Source: Myxococcus stipitatus
GTDB taxonomy: Bacteria; Myxococcota; Myxococcia; Myxococcales; Myxococcaceae
DNA length: 64,000 nucleotides
Assembly (NCBI RefSeq): GCF_037414475.1
Contig: NZ_CP147913.1
Span: 1,302,001 to 1,366,000, forward strand
Reading direction: 5' to 3'
Below, piece after piece: positions 16,226-25,600 of this stretch. The translations under genes and the position numbers were made by a program. Under the pieces are notes generated by a model. It was not told the DNA's origin. It searched no databases and saw nothing but the letters and a program-made list of their open reading frames with translations. The stretch's first letter is position 1; every line of letters starts with the position of its first letter.

Positions 16226-17650
16226 ATGTCGAAGCTCTCGCCAGCCGCCCGTCCCCGCGCCGTCCTCGTGGGCGTCCAGTTCCCCACCGTCACGGACACG
16301 GAGCACTCCTCGGACCTCGAGGAGCTCCGCCGGTTGGTGCACACGCTGGGCTACGACGCGGTGGCGACGGTGTCCCAGCGCCGCAGGGCGCTCGCCACAG
16401 GAACAGTGCTCGGCAAGGGCAAGCTCAAGGAGCTGGCCGAGCTCACCGGCGGGCCCGGCATCATCACCTCCGGAGCACGTAACCGGACCTCCAAGGCCCG
16501 AGAGAAGTGGGAGGCCCAGGAGGAGGCCGCCGAGGAGGCGTCCGAGATGGCGGAAGGAATCCCGCCTGACGAGGAGGAGGACGAGGAGAGCGAGGACCCC
16601 GTGGAGCTTTCCGAAGAAGTCCTGAGCGGACCGCGCCCCACGGTGGTGGTCGTCGACCATGAGCTCTCGCCGAGCCAGCTTCGCAACCTCGAGAAGGCCA
16701 CGGGGGCGCTAGTGCTGGACCGGGCCGGCGTGATTGTCGACATCTTCCACCGGCATGCGCGCAGCCACGAGGCGCGGATGCAGGTCGAGATTGCCCGGCT
16801 CAGCTACCTCGCGCCTCGGCTGCGTGAGTCTTCAGGTGGGAGTGAACGCCAGCAGGGCCGTGGTGCTGGCGACTCCGCTCTGGAGCTCGACCGACGGAAG
16901 ATTCGCGACCGGCTCGCGGAGCTGCGCGCGGGGCTCGCCGCCATCGAGAAGGAGCAGGACCAGCGCAGGTATGCCCGCAAGGACCAGCTCCGGGTGGCGC
17001 TGGTCGGATACACCAACGCGGGCAAGTCCTCGCTGATGCGAGCATTGACCGGCAGCGAGGTCCTGGTCGCGGACCAGCTCTTCGCCACCCTGGATACGAC
17101 GGTGCGTGCGCTGCATCCGGAGACGCGTCCACGGATGCTTGTCTCCGACACCGTGGGATTCATCCAGAAGTTGCCGCACGACCTCGTCGCGTCGTTCCGC
17201 TCCACGCTCGACGAAGCGCTGGAGGCATCACTGTTGCTCTACGTGGTGGATGCGTCCGACCCGACGTGGAAGGCACAGCTGGAGGTCACGCGGTCCGTGC
17301 TCCGGGAGATTGGCGCAGACGCGGTGCCGAGCAAGCTCCTCTTGAACAAGGTCGACCGGCTGGACGAGGCGGCCCAGGACGCGCTGCGCGCTGAACATCC
17401 GGAGGCCGTTCTGCTCTCCGCGCACCGGCCCGACGACGTGGCGAGGCTTCGTCAGGTCATCATCCAGTACTTCGAGGCCTCGATGGTCGAAGCAGAGCTG
17501 GTGATTCCCTACTCGAACCAGGGGCGCATCGGTGAGGTGTACGAGCACACCACGGTGCTCGCCGAGGAGTATGACGAGACGGGCGGGAAGCTCCGGGTGC
17601 GTGGACTTCCGGCCGCCATTGCCAGACTCACGCGGGCGTTCCAGACCTAG
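16226..17650 (+). CDS. hflX: GTPase HflX
   Basis: A 474-residue ribosome-associated GTPase. The N-terminal HflX domain (LVGVQFPT, GTVLGKGKLKELAEL) is followed by the GTPase G1 GYTNAGKSS from residue 261, G3 DTVGF, and G4 NKVD, and a C-terminal domain ending in RLTRAFQT. HflX binds the 50S subunit, splits stalled or heat-damaged ribosomes and recycles them. Unusual here is a strongly acidic insertion at about residues 95-135 (DEEEDEESEDP within it) in the N-terminal domain. It stands 24 bases after the pentapeptide gene in the same direction. Family assignment is secure. Confidence 0.95.
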   Translation: MSKLSPAARPRAVLVGVQFPTVTDTEHSSDLEELRRLVHTLGYDAVATVSQRRRALATGTVLGKGKLKELAELTGGPGIITSGARNRTSKAREKWEAQEEAAEEASEMAEGIPPDEEEDEESEDPVELSEEVLSGPRPTVVVVDHELSPSQLRNLEKATGALVLDRAGVIVDIFHRHARSHEARMQVEIARLSYLAPRLRESSGGSERQQGRGAGDSALELDRRKIRDRLAELRAGLAAIEKEQDQRRYARKDQLRVALVGYTNAGKSSLMRALTGSEVLVADQLFATLDTTVRALHPETRPRMLVSDTVGFIQKLPHDLVASFRSTLDEALEASLLLYVVDASDPTWKAQLEVTRSVLREIGADAVPSKLLLNKVDRLDEAAQDALRAEHPEAVLLSAHRPDDVARLRQVIIQYFEASMVEAELVIPYSNQGRIGEVYEHTTVLAEEYDETGGKLRVRGLPAAIARLTRAFQT

Positions 17651-17709
17651 GAATGGGCGAGATGAGTTGGACGAAGTCGTCGCGGAACTGAAACAAAAGG
17701 AAAAGGGCA

Positions 17710-18213
17710 ATGGACCCAGGAAGCGAGAGTGCGCCGGTGAAGAACGTCACAACGACGGAACGGAAATCCGAGCGTGAGTTCGTCACCACGCGAACCGTCA
17801 ACGGCCCGGCGCGCAGCATCTTCGAGGCATGGACCCAGCCCGAGTTGCTCAAGCGGTGGTGGGCGCCGAAGTCGTTTGGGATCTCCTTCGTCTCCTGCGA
17901 GGCCGATGTTCGTGTCGGGGGCTCGTACCGTTTCGTATTCGGCCACCCTGCCGCGGAGCAGCCGATGGCGTTCTTCGGCAAGTACCTCGAAGTGACGCCG
18001 CACTCGCGCCTCGCCTGGACGAATGAGGAAAGCGCGGAGGGGGCCATCACCACGGTGACCTTCGCAGAGAAAGGTGGCGAGACGCGGGTCGTCGTGCACG
18101 ACCTCTATCCCACGAAGGAAGCTCTCGACGGCGCCATCGCCTCCGGGAGCACCTGTGGGATGAGCGAGACGTTCGAGCAACTGGACGATCTCCTCGTCGC
18201 CCTGGGCGTCTAG
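17710..18213 (+). CDS. AHSA1/SRPBCC-domain protein
   Basis: A 167-residue START-like protein of the activator of Hsp90 ATPase homolog 1 type: REFVTTRTVNGPARSIFEAW, PELLKRWWAPKSF, GGSYRFVF, and SETFEQLDDLL at the end are typical. These single-domain proteins bind small hydrophobic ligands in a helix-grip cavity, and are often cotranscribed with an ArsR regulator. No ArsR gene is present here. A purine stretch AAGGAAAAGG just before ATG 17710 is a good ribosome site. The frame stays open for 44 codons past its TAG (18214-18345). Ligand and role unknown. Confidence 0.87.
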   Translation: MDPGSESAPVKNVTTTERKSEREFVTTRTVNGPARSIFEAWTQPELLKRWWAPKSFGISFVSCEADVRVGGSYRFVFGHPAAEQPMAFFGKYLEVTPHSRLAWTNEESAEGAITTVTFAEKGGETRVVVHDLYPTKEALDGAIASGSTCGMSETFEQLDDLLVALGV

Positions 18214-18348
18214 GAGGTTGGCGAGAAGCTCGCGAGGTACGCTCGCGAGACCGAGACGCAGCGCACTCGCGCCGCCGAAGAGCTTCGACAAGAGAGCACC
18301 CGCCTGCTTCAGCGGTTCGAATCCGAGGATTCACGCATCCTCCCGTGA
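18214..18348 (+). other. In-frame open extension after the AHSA1 stop, coiled-coil-like
   Basis: Directly after the TAG of the AHSA1-type gene the same frame continues for 44 sense codons to TGA 18346. The translation is strongly charged and heptad-like (EKLARYARETETQRTRAAEE, then LRQESTRLLQRFESED). There is no ATG/GTG start with a ribosome site, so it is not called as a gene. It may be a decayed C-terminal extension, a readthrough product, or chance in GC-rich DNA. It also contains two CTCGCGAG palindromes (18229-18236, 18242-18249). Confidence 0.3.
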
Positions 18349-18354
18349 ATCCTC
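18325..18354 (+). terminator. Hairpin terminator after the AHSA1 gene
   Basis: GAGGATTCACG (18325-18335) and CGTGAATCCTC (18344-18354) are perfect 11-bp arms with an 8-base loop. It lies between the AHSA1 gene and the AsmA-like operon, so it probably ends the hflX/AHSA1 transcript. Confidence 0.6.
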
Positions 18355-18459
18355 CCGAAGCGCTCAGCTGCCAGCCTGCTCCTGCGTGCGGGTCCGCAAC
18401 GGGTTCTCGACTTCGCCCATGCTCCCCGAGATGATGGCTGCGCGCCGTCATCGAGCACC

Positions 18460-21400
18460 ATGGACTCTCCCCAAGCAGAAAGGCCCCGGCGGCGATGGGC
18501 TCGCCCTCTCGCCGGTGTGCTCCTGGTACTCGTCGGACTCCCTGTCCTCGTGCTCGCCGCGGTCGTGGTCGCTCTCCACCACCTCGACCATCCTTGGATG
18601 AAGCAGCAGCTCCTCCCTCGGGTGGAAGCCGCCGCGGGTCTCCAGGTGGACTATCAGACCGCCCACGTCGCCCTGCTGTCGGGCCTGCGACTCGAAGGGC
18701 TCGTGGTGCGCACCCCACCACCGCTCCACGGCATCGCACCCGAGATGGTGCGCATCGGCACGGTGGAGGCACGGTGGTCGCCCAGCGCGCTCCTCGGAGG
18801 CCCCACTCGGATAGAGCAAGTCACCGTGCGCGACGTGACGCTCGTACTGGTGGCCGACGACGCGGGCTCCACTTCGCTCTCCGTCGTGACCGGGACCAAC
18901 CCAACTCCCGAACCGGCTCCAACAGAGCCGTCACTCGGAACGTCCCGGCAGCTCGCCACGCTCCTCGCTTCGGCGCCTCCTGTCCGGAAGGTGGAAGTAT
19001 CGGGCGTGTCGTTGAAGTACCTCCACGTCCACAATGGCGACGTGGTGGAGCGCTGGTCCCTGGAAGGACTCGCGGCCCTCATCGAAGCGAAGCAACTTGA
19101 AGGCGCCTGGAAGCTCTTCGCGAACCTGGGCCAGCCTGGGACTCCACTCCCTCTGGTGGTGACCCGCGAAGGCTCCGCCACGCCAACAGGCGAAGCCAAA
19201 CTCGAGCTGGCCCTGGCGTTGGAGGCTGGCGCCTCGGAAGCACGCGTGAGGGTTGACCTCGATGCCGCACAGCAGACTTTTGATTCACGCTTCACGGTCC
19301 GCCCGCTGCTGCACGGCGCCGCCTCCGCACGGTTCGATGCGGAGAAACGGCGGACCGTCATCGAGCTGGAACGCACCCAAGTCACCGACAGCACCCACGT
19401 TGAAGCCGTCTCGGTGCTTCCCGACGCGTCGGCCGACCCCATCGTCGTCACGCGAGCCCTGGCCGATGTGGACCTCGGGCAGTTGTTGCAGGCCCTCCCG
19501 CCCGAACTGCGTCCGGTCGCCCTCGAGCGCGGCAAGGCGCAGCTGAACGCCCAGGACGTCACGCTGAGCGCCGTGCCTGTCCTGGGAGCCCAGGGCAAGC
19601 TCGGCCTGGACGTCGACGTCTCGTCGCTCCAGTGGGCGAAGGACGCGCTTCGGGTGGCGCTTGGAAGCGGACGCATCTCCGTCGTGGCGACACCCGACGC
19701 GCGGCAGGGCCTGTCCGCGCAACTGGCCTTCGCGCTCCAGGGCCTCCAGGTCGACGGCCCCACGACCCTGCGAATTCCAAAGACACACGGCGAACTCAAG
19801 GGAGAGCAGCTCCGCCCAGACCCTTCATCCGCGCTCGGAATCGCGGGGGATGCGACGCTGACCGCCAACATGGCGTCAATGGACGCCCTCGTCGCGGGCC
19901 TTCGCGCGAAGGCCCAACACCTGGGCCTCCGGCTCCGAGCCCCCCTGGTCGGAGAGCCACCGTTCACCTTGAGCGCGGACCTTCCCGTGGGCGAACTCCA
20001 CGTCGTCACCACAGACGGGCGCGAGGTGCTCAAGGGGCCCCTGCACCTGAAGCTCGACGCCTCGGAGGTGTTCCCTCATCGGGACGACCCTCGGCTCAGT
20101 CGCGCCCGTGCGCACATGACGCTCGACGTGGGCGACATGCACGCGACACTCGATGCCACCAAGGGCCCCTCGGACGTGACCTACACACTGGACGTCCAGA
20201 CGCCCGACCTCGTCGTCGCCCGGCCCTTCCTCCCCGATGACATCGCCGCGCGCCTGGGCTGGAAGGACCTGGCCGTCAGCCTCACCTCCAAGGGAACCGC
20301 GTCGGCCCTCTTCTCCCCTGCTCCCCGCGTGGACCACCAGACGGAGCTGCGCCTGCAACGGCCCACCTGGGATGATGTCACGGCCAGCAACGTCGCCCTC
20401 GTGCTGCGCTCGCGCGGGGACTCCTGGCGTCACCAGGGCGAGCTGGACATCCGAGCCGAAGGGCTGCGCGCCGGGGCCATCGAAGTCGGCACTCAGCACC
20501 AGACCCTGACCCTGGACCTCGACCGCCGCAAACCCTCCGTCCACCTGGGCGTCATCAGCAAGGAAGGCGTGAAGGCGACGGTCGACGCCACGCTGTCCTT
20601 CGACCGGAAGGCTCGCACACTTCGCACGGATTTGACGGCCGACTTGCCGCCCCTGGGAAACCTGTCTCCCCTGCTGGCTCGATTCCGAGTGCCCGCGGCG
20701 ATGGAGTCCGCGCGGTTCGCGTTGAAGCTCGACGTGCACGGCACGTTGCTCGGCGTCATCTCGGACATCTCCTCCGATGGAGACCTCAAGCTGGCGAAGG
20801 ACCTCCAGAAGACCGCGGGCTTCGATGGACACGTGGCGCTGGACGCACGCGGCATTCGCTGGAGGGACGATGTCCTGTTCATCAACGTCCCCGCGATCAA
20901 CTGGCGAGTCGACTCACATGTCGACGGCATCCGGCGCAGCATCCACAGCGACCTGAAGTCCGAGAAGCTCACGGTCGGCATGCATGACCGCCGGCTGTCT
21001 TTCGCGGACCTGTCCAGCGACACCACCGCCACCTTCGCCGCCCCTTGGGACGCGGACGAAATCGTGGTGACGCAGAACCTGAAGGCGCGCTCGCTCGAGC
21101 AGAAGCCAGCGCTGCCCTATCCCGTCCAGGACCTGGCGTTGTCCTTCACCGCGCGCCGGAAGACCTCGGGGGTCATCCACGTCCCCGACCTGCAAGTGTC
21201 CAACGCGGGGACAAGCACCGAGCTCAAGGTGCGAGGCAGGCTCGACCTCAGCGACGAACGCCGCCGCCTGGCGCTCCGCGGCGAGCTGGCGCAGGACCTG
21301 TCCAAGCTCGCGCGGCCCGACCAACTGGAGAGCAGCGGCAAGGTCTCGGTCGAGTTCACGGTCGCGTCACCCGACCTCGTGGTCTTCCGGACGTTCTCCA

Positions 21401-22149
21401 GCCTGCTCCTCCAGAACGTGAACCTCCGGCTGCCCGCGAAGGGAATCGTCGTCGAGGGGCTCGATGGAAACGTCCCGCTCACGGAGAACATCGAGCTCGC
21501 TGACGGGCAGCTGCGGCTGACGAGCGACGTCAACATGAACCCGTACCCGATGCTGCGCTTCGCTGACCAGCACCCCCTGCTCTCTCGCAGCGGCTTTGTG
21601 TCCGCGGCGCGCATCACCACCCCGCAAGTCTCCATCGCGCCGATGGCGGGCAACCTGTCCATCAACCAGAACCTGGTCTCCATGACCCAGTTGGAGATGG
21701 GTGTTCGCGGTGGGCAGATCACCGGGCAGTGCCTGCTCGACTGGCAGGGCAGACATTCGACGCTGGAAGCACGTGTGCGAGCCACCGGCGTGCAGTCGTC
21801 CCGGGGCGAGCCGTTCGACGGCAATGCCGCCGTGGTCATCTCCGCCAAGGACCGCAGCATCAACGGGCGCGCGGAGATTCTCCGCATCGGCAACCGGCAT
21901 CTGCTCGACCTGCTCGACCTGGAGGACCCTCGCCATGTGGACCCCGCCACCAACCGCGTCCGCTATGCCTTGCGCCTGGGATATCCAGACCACGTGCGCG
22001 TGAGCTTCAATCACGGCTTCGGCAGCCTGAGCATCACCATGGGCGGGCTGGCCCGCCTGGTCAGCATCGACGAAATCCGGGGCATTCCCATGGGGCCCAT
22101 TGTCGATCAGCTCCTCAAATCCATGCCCGCCTTGGAGTCCACGCCATGA
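18460..22149 (+). CDS. Giant AsmA-like protein (YdbH-like), inner-membrane anchored
   Basis: This 1229-residue protein has one N-terminal transmembrane helix (about 17-40, within PLAGVLLVLVGLPVLVLAAV) and a long periplasmic part. The start (HPWMKQQLLPRVEAAAGLQVD, then VTVRDVTLVLV) is typical AsmA/TamB/YdbH architecture: stacked beta-strands forming a hydrophobic groove. The C-terminal region (VVEGLDGNVPLTENI to RLVSIDEIRGIPMGPIVDQLL) fits the end of such proteins. In E. coli, AsmA-like YdbH, YhdP and TamB together carry phospholipid to the outer membrane. It is ATGA-coupled to a lipoprotein resembling YdbL, supporting a YdbH-type role. The exact match to YdbH rather than another AsmA-like protein is inference. 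Confidence 0.8.
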   Translation: MDSPQAERPRRRWARPLAGVLLVLVGLPVLVLAAVVVALHHLDHPWMKQQLLPRVEAAAGLQVDYQTAHVALLSGLRLEGLVVRTPPPLHGIAPEMVRIGTVEARWSPSALLGGPTRIEQVTVRDVTLVLVADDAGSTSLSVVTGTNPTPEPAPTEPSLGTSRQLATLLASAPPVRKVEVSGVSLKYLHVHNGDVVERWSLEGLAALIEAKQLEGAWKLFANLGQPGTPLPLVVTREGSATPTGEAKLELALALEAGASEARVRVDLDAAQQTFDSRFTVRPLLHGAASARFDAEKRRTVIELERTQVTDSTHVEAVSVLPDASADPIVVTRALADVDLGQLLQALPPELRPVALERGKAQLNAQDVTLSAVPVLGAQGKLGLDVDVSSLQWAKDALRVALGSGRISVVATPDARQGLSAQLAFALQGLQVDGPTTLRIPKTHGELKGEQLRPDPSSALGIAGDATLTANMASMDALVAGLRAKAQHLGLRLRAPLVGEPPFTLSADLPVGELHVVTTDGREVLKGPLHLKLDASEVFPHRDDPRLSRARAHMTLDVGDMHATLDATKGPSDVTYTLDVQTPDLVVARPFLPDDIAARLGWKDLAVSLTSKGTASALFSPAPRVDHQTELRLQRPTWDDVTASNVALVLRSRGDSWRHQGELDIRAEGLRAGAIEVGTQHQTLTLDLDRRKPSVHLGVISKEGVKATVDATLSFDRKARTLRTDLTADLPPLGNLSPLLARFRVPAAMESARFALKLDVHGTLLGVISDISSDGDLKLAKDLQKTAGFDGHVALDARGIRWRDDVLFINVPAINWRVDSHVDGIRRSIHSDLKSEKLTVGMHDRRLSFADLSSDTTATFAAPWDADEIVVTQNLKARSLEQKPALPYPVQDLALSFTARRKTSGVIHVPDLQVSNAGTSTELKVRGRLDLSDERRRLALRGELAQDLSKLARPDQLESSGKVSVEFTVASPDLVVFRTFSSLLLQNVNLRLPAKGIVVEGLDGNVPLTENIELADGQLRLTSDVNMNPYPMLRFADQHPLLSRSGFVSAARITTPQVSIAPMAGNLSINQNLVSMTQLEMGVRGGQITGQCLLDWQGRHSTLEARVRATGVQSSRGEPFDGNAAVVISAKDRSINGRAEILRIGNRHLLDLLDLEDPRHVDPATNRVRYALRLGYPDHVRVSFNHGFGSLSITMGGLARLVSIDEIRGIPMGPIVDQLLKSMPALESTP

Positions 22150-22685
22150 AACACCGCGGGTTGCTGCTGCTGGCCGCCTTCGCCGCTTCCGGATGCATCA
22201 GCGCGCCGGAGATTGTCATGGTGGACCGCGCGACGGCGCTCGAGGAACAAGCCTCGGGCTCGTACCGGGACGTGGAGCAGCGCCTGGCGCGCGCGGCGAT
22301 GAACCCGACCCCCGTGCCGCTCACGCCCAACCAACTGGAGGAGCTGGGCATCCAGCCGCCTCCCCTCGTCGAGAACATCGGCAGGACGCAGGCGGACCGC
22401 GTCGACGAGTTGGTGCGGCGCCACTGCGTGGGTGAAGGCAAGGATGGGCTCCTGGTGGACACCCGGCGCCGCTGCCAGACAGGGCGGCTGATGCCAGACG
22501 ACGTCGCCCTGGTGGAACGGGTGAACCGGGCACGGCTCCAACTCTGGAAGTGGATGGGGACCGTCCGCCCTGGCGTCCCCGAGGAGACCCTTCGACGGAA
22601 CTGGCAGCAGGTGCACGCGGAGGGAGTCGTCTGCGGCGGCTGGGTGGAGGCCGCTGACGGCACGTGGGGAGAGAAGAAGTGCTGA
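22146..22685 (+). CDS. Lipoprotein with YdbL/DUF1318-like C-terminus
   Basis: A 179-residue lipoprotein: signal peptide with lipobox AASGC, lipidated Cys ~17. The C-terminal part (about 118-179) reads ALVERVNRARLQLWKWMG, then GVPEETLRRNW and GGWVEAADGTW, which lines up with the YdbL/DUF1318 pattern ALVKRINAAR, LPVDEV and G-Y-V-x-x-x-x-G-x-W. In E. coli YdbL is a periplasmic partner of the YnbE lipoprotein and YdbH. Here one lipoprotein seems to combine a YnbE-like lipid anchor with the YdbL domain. It overlaps the AsmA-like gene (ATGA) and the next gene (7 bases). The domain call rests on alignment by eye. Confidence 0.75.
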   Translation: MKHRGLLLLAAFAASGCISAPEIVMVDRATALEEQASGSYRDVEQRLARAAMNPTPVPLTPNQLEELGIQPPPLVENIGRTQADRVDELVRRHCVGEGKDGLLVDTRRRCQTGRLMPDDVALVERVNRARLQLWKWMGTVRPGVPEETLRRNWQQVHAEGVVCGGWVEAADGTWGEKKC

Positions 22686-25600
22686 CGCCTCGAGGGCCAT
22701 GGGTCCTGGTCCTGGCCCTGCTCGTCACGAGCGTCGCATGGGCACAGGATGACGAGAATGACGGCGGTCTGCGCACGCCCACGCGGCTCACCGTGGGCGT
22801 GGGAGACCAGTTCCTGGGACAGCTGAGCCCCGACGGGAACACGCTGTTCTTCGCGTCCAACCGCAACATCGCGACCGAAATCTACGGACAGGACCTGGAG
22901 CAGGGCCGCGAGCGCCGCCTCTTCGACGAAGGCGCCGAGGTGACCTGGCCTCGGGTCAGCCCCGATGGAAAGCGGCTGCTCTACATCTCGTTCCGGGACC
23001 AGGCCGGTGGCCAGCTGTGCGTGAGGAACCTGCCCGCCGCCGACGAGCGGCGCTGCCTCGTGGACGAAGCCAGCGCCTTGCAGGCGGAGTGGATGGACGC
23101 CTCCCATGTCGCGCTGGTGAGCCGGACGACCATCCAGGGAGACCTGCGGCTGTCGCGTGTGACACTGGGCGACACGTGGAGCGTGAAGCCCCTGGTCGAG
23201 CGCAACCTGACCAGCCCGACCCTCACGCCCGATGGACGCTGGCTGGTGTACGTGCCCGTCGAGCGCTCCGTGCAGGCGGTGGGTCCCGGCTTCGCCGCGC
23301 GTGCCTCGACGCATCTGGAGGCGCTGCGGTTGGACCGCCCCGGCGCGGTGCCCATCCCGCTGGCGCTGGAGCTTCCAGGGCAGACCGGGCAGCCGGTGTT
23401 CTCGCGCGACGGGCGCTTCCTGTACGTGGTGCAGTTCTTCACCGACTCCAACGCGGACGGAGTGATTGACGCCAGCGACACGGGCGTGTTGTTCCGGGTC
23501 CCCTTCGCGGCAGAGAGGGATGACGCGCCCCAGCAGGCCGCCGCCACCAGCCCGGAGCAGCTCACGAGCGAGTCGTGGAACTGCCAGTATCCCGCGCCCG
23601 CGTCCACGCACCTCATCGCCACGTGCTCACGCTCGCAGTCGTTGGATGTGTATCAGTTGCCACTGGATGGCCAGGTCCCCAGCACCTGGGATACGCGGCG
23701 CCTCAGCGATGAACTGAAGATGGTCGGCAAGCGCGCGGACCTGCTCCTGCTCTACCGGCATCGGATGTTGCAGGAGACGCGCCCCAGACTGCGCCGTCTG
23801 CTGATGATGCGCCTGAGCCGGCTCCACCTGGCCTTCGAGGACTTCGGCGCGGCGCGGTTCTACGCCGACCAGATGGGCAAGGTGAGCGAACCCGCCACCG
23901 CGGGGCTGGAGGAGCCCCTGCGAATCCTCATCGACCACCGGCGCGCGATGAAGGAGCGCGAGCGCGGCCGCATGGTGGAGGAGATGAGCGAGGCCGAACG
24001 TCAGCGTCTCGCCGCGCTGTCCCCCGCGACTCCAGCAAGTCCGCCCACGGCCGTCCTCCAGCACGTGGTCCGCAGCGAGATGGCCGAGTCCTCAGGTGAC
24101 TTCACGCGGGCAAGACAGGAGCTGGAGTCGGCGCAGCTCGCGGACAACACGCCGCGCGGCGTGCTGGAGGCCTATTACGACCAGGCGGATGCGCTGTACC
24201 GCAAGCTCGATGACCGGGAGGCCCTGGTCGACCTCGGTCGCCGGCTCTCGATGCACAAGACCTTCCCTGCGGATGACCAGCTCGACTTCGCTCGCGCCGC
24301 CGTCGCCGCGCTCTATCGCGGACGCCCCTATGCGGAGGCGGACGCGGCCATGGCCCAGGCCCGGGCCACCGCCCCCGAAGGCTCCGCCTACGCATTCGCC
24401 CTGGAGCTGGGGCGGCACGTCAACGCGATACACGAGGAGCGGCCTCCACGACCGGTCCGCGAGGCGCTGGTCGCGTTCTACCGGCAGCAGCAGGACCCAC
24501 TGCGCAGGCGGGCGCTGGTGCAGGACGCCGTCGAGCGGGCTTCGGGCCTTGGCGCCGACGGAATCCTGGAGGCGCTGGCGACGCTCTATGTCGATGATGC
24601 CCCCGCCGCCACGGAGGAGCGCCGCCGCGCCGAGCGGTTGTTTCGCCGCGCGATGATGGGGCGTGCCTATCGCCGCCTGGCGAGACAGAAGAAGGAGGAG
24701 GCCCGCGCGGACTTCGACCTCGTGACGCTGCGGACGGGCTCGCTGGAGAGCGCGGTCGAGGCGGTGAACCTGCGCCTGCGCGCCAACGTCAGCCCCGAGG
24801 TGGTGGAGAAGGAGGTCATCACGACGTCGGCGACCATGGCCAGGCCGCTCACGCACTTCGTGAAGGCCTATGTCATGGCGCGCCAGCTCCCCAAGCTGGA
24901 GGATGACAAGGCCCATGCCCTGGCGGTGAAGGCCGCGGTGAAGGAGCTGCGTTCGGCCTGGCCCGAGCTCAAGAACCAGCGCGCGGTGCAGGCGCTCCTG
25001 GGCGCCATTCATCACGAGGACTTCCTGCGCAGCAGGACTCCCGCCGCCGCCGAAAGAGCCAACCGGCACTACATGGTCGCCCTGGACCTGATGCGGAACA
25101 ACGTCCGCTACAAGGCGATGATTCTCGGCGCGCTGGGGATGCTGCACACGCAGGTGGGCAACTTCCACATCGCCCTCGGCTATCTCGACCAGCGCGACAA
25201 GTTTCCGTACGTGGACAACTGGGCCGGGCTGGCGGTCTCCATGGCCCGGGCGCGGGTGCTCCTGCACGTCGGCCGTGAGGAGGAAGCGGCGAAGGCCGCC
25301 GACCAGGCCGTGGCCATGGTGGACGCCGCGCCGAAGCTGGCCCGGTTCGCCACGTTGGTGGTGGACCGCGCGGCGCTCTACAACCTCGCCGCCGGCAAGT
25401 TCGAGCGCGCGTTGGCGCTCTATGACCGCGAGATGCCCATCGTGGAAGCAAGCCCTCGTGACGAGGAAGGGCTGCGCAACCGGCTGGTGGTGCGGCTGGC
25501 CCGCTGCGCCGCGGCGTTGGGGATGGGACAACCGCAGCGGACGCTGGAGGACCTGGACCAGGTGGAGCGAGACCTGGCGACGCCCGAGGTCCAGGCCGCC

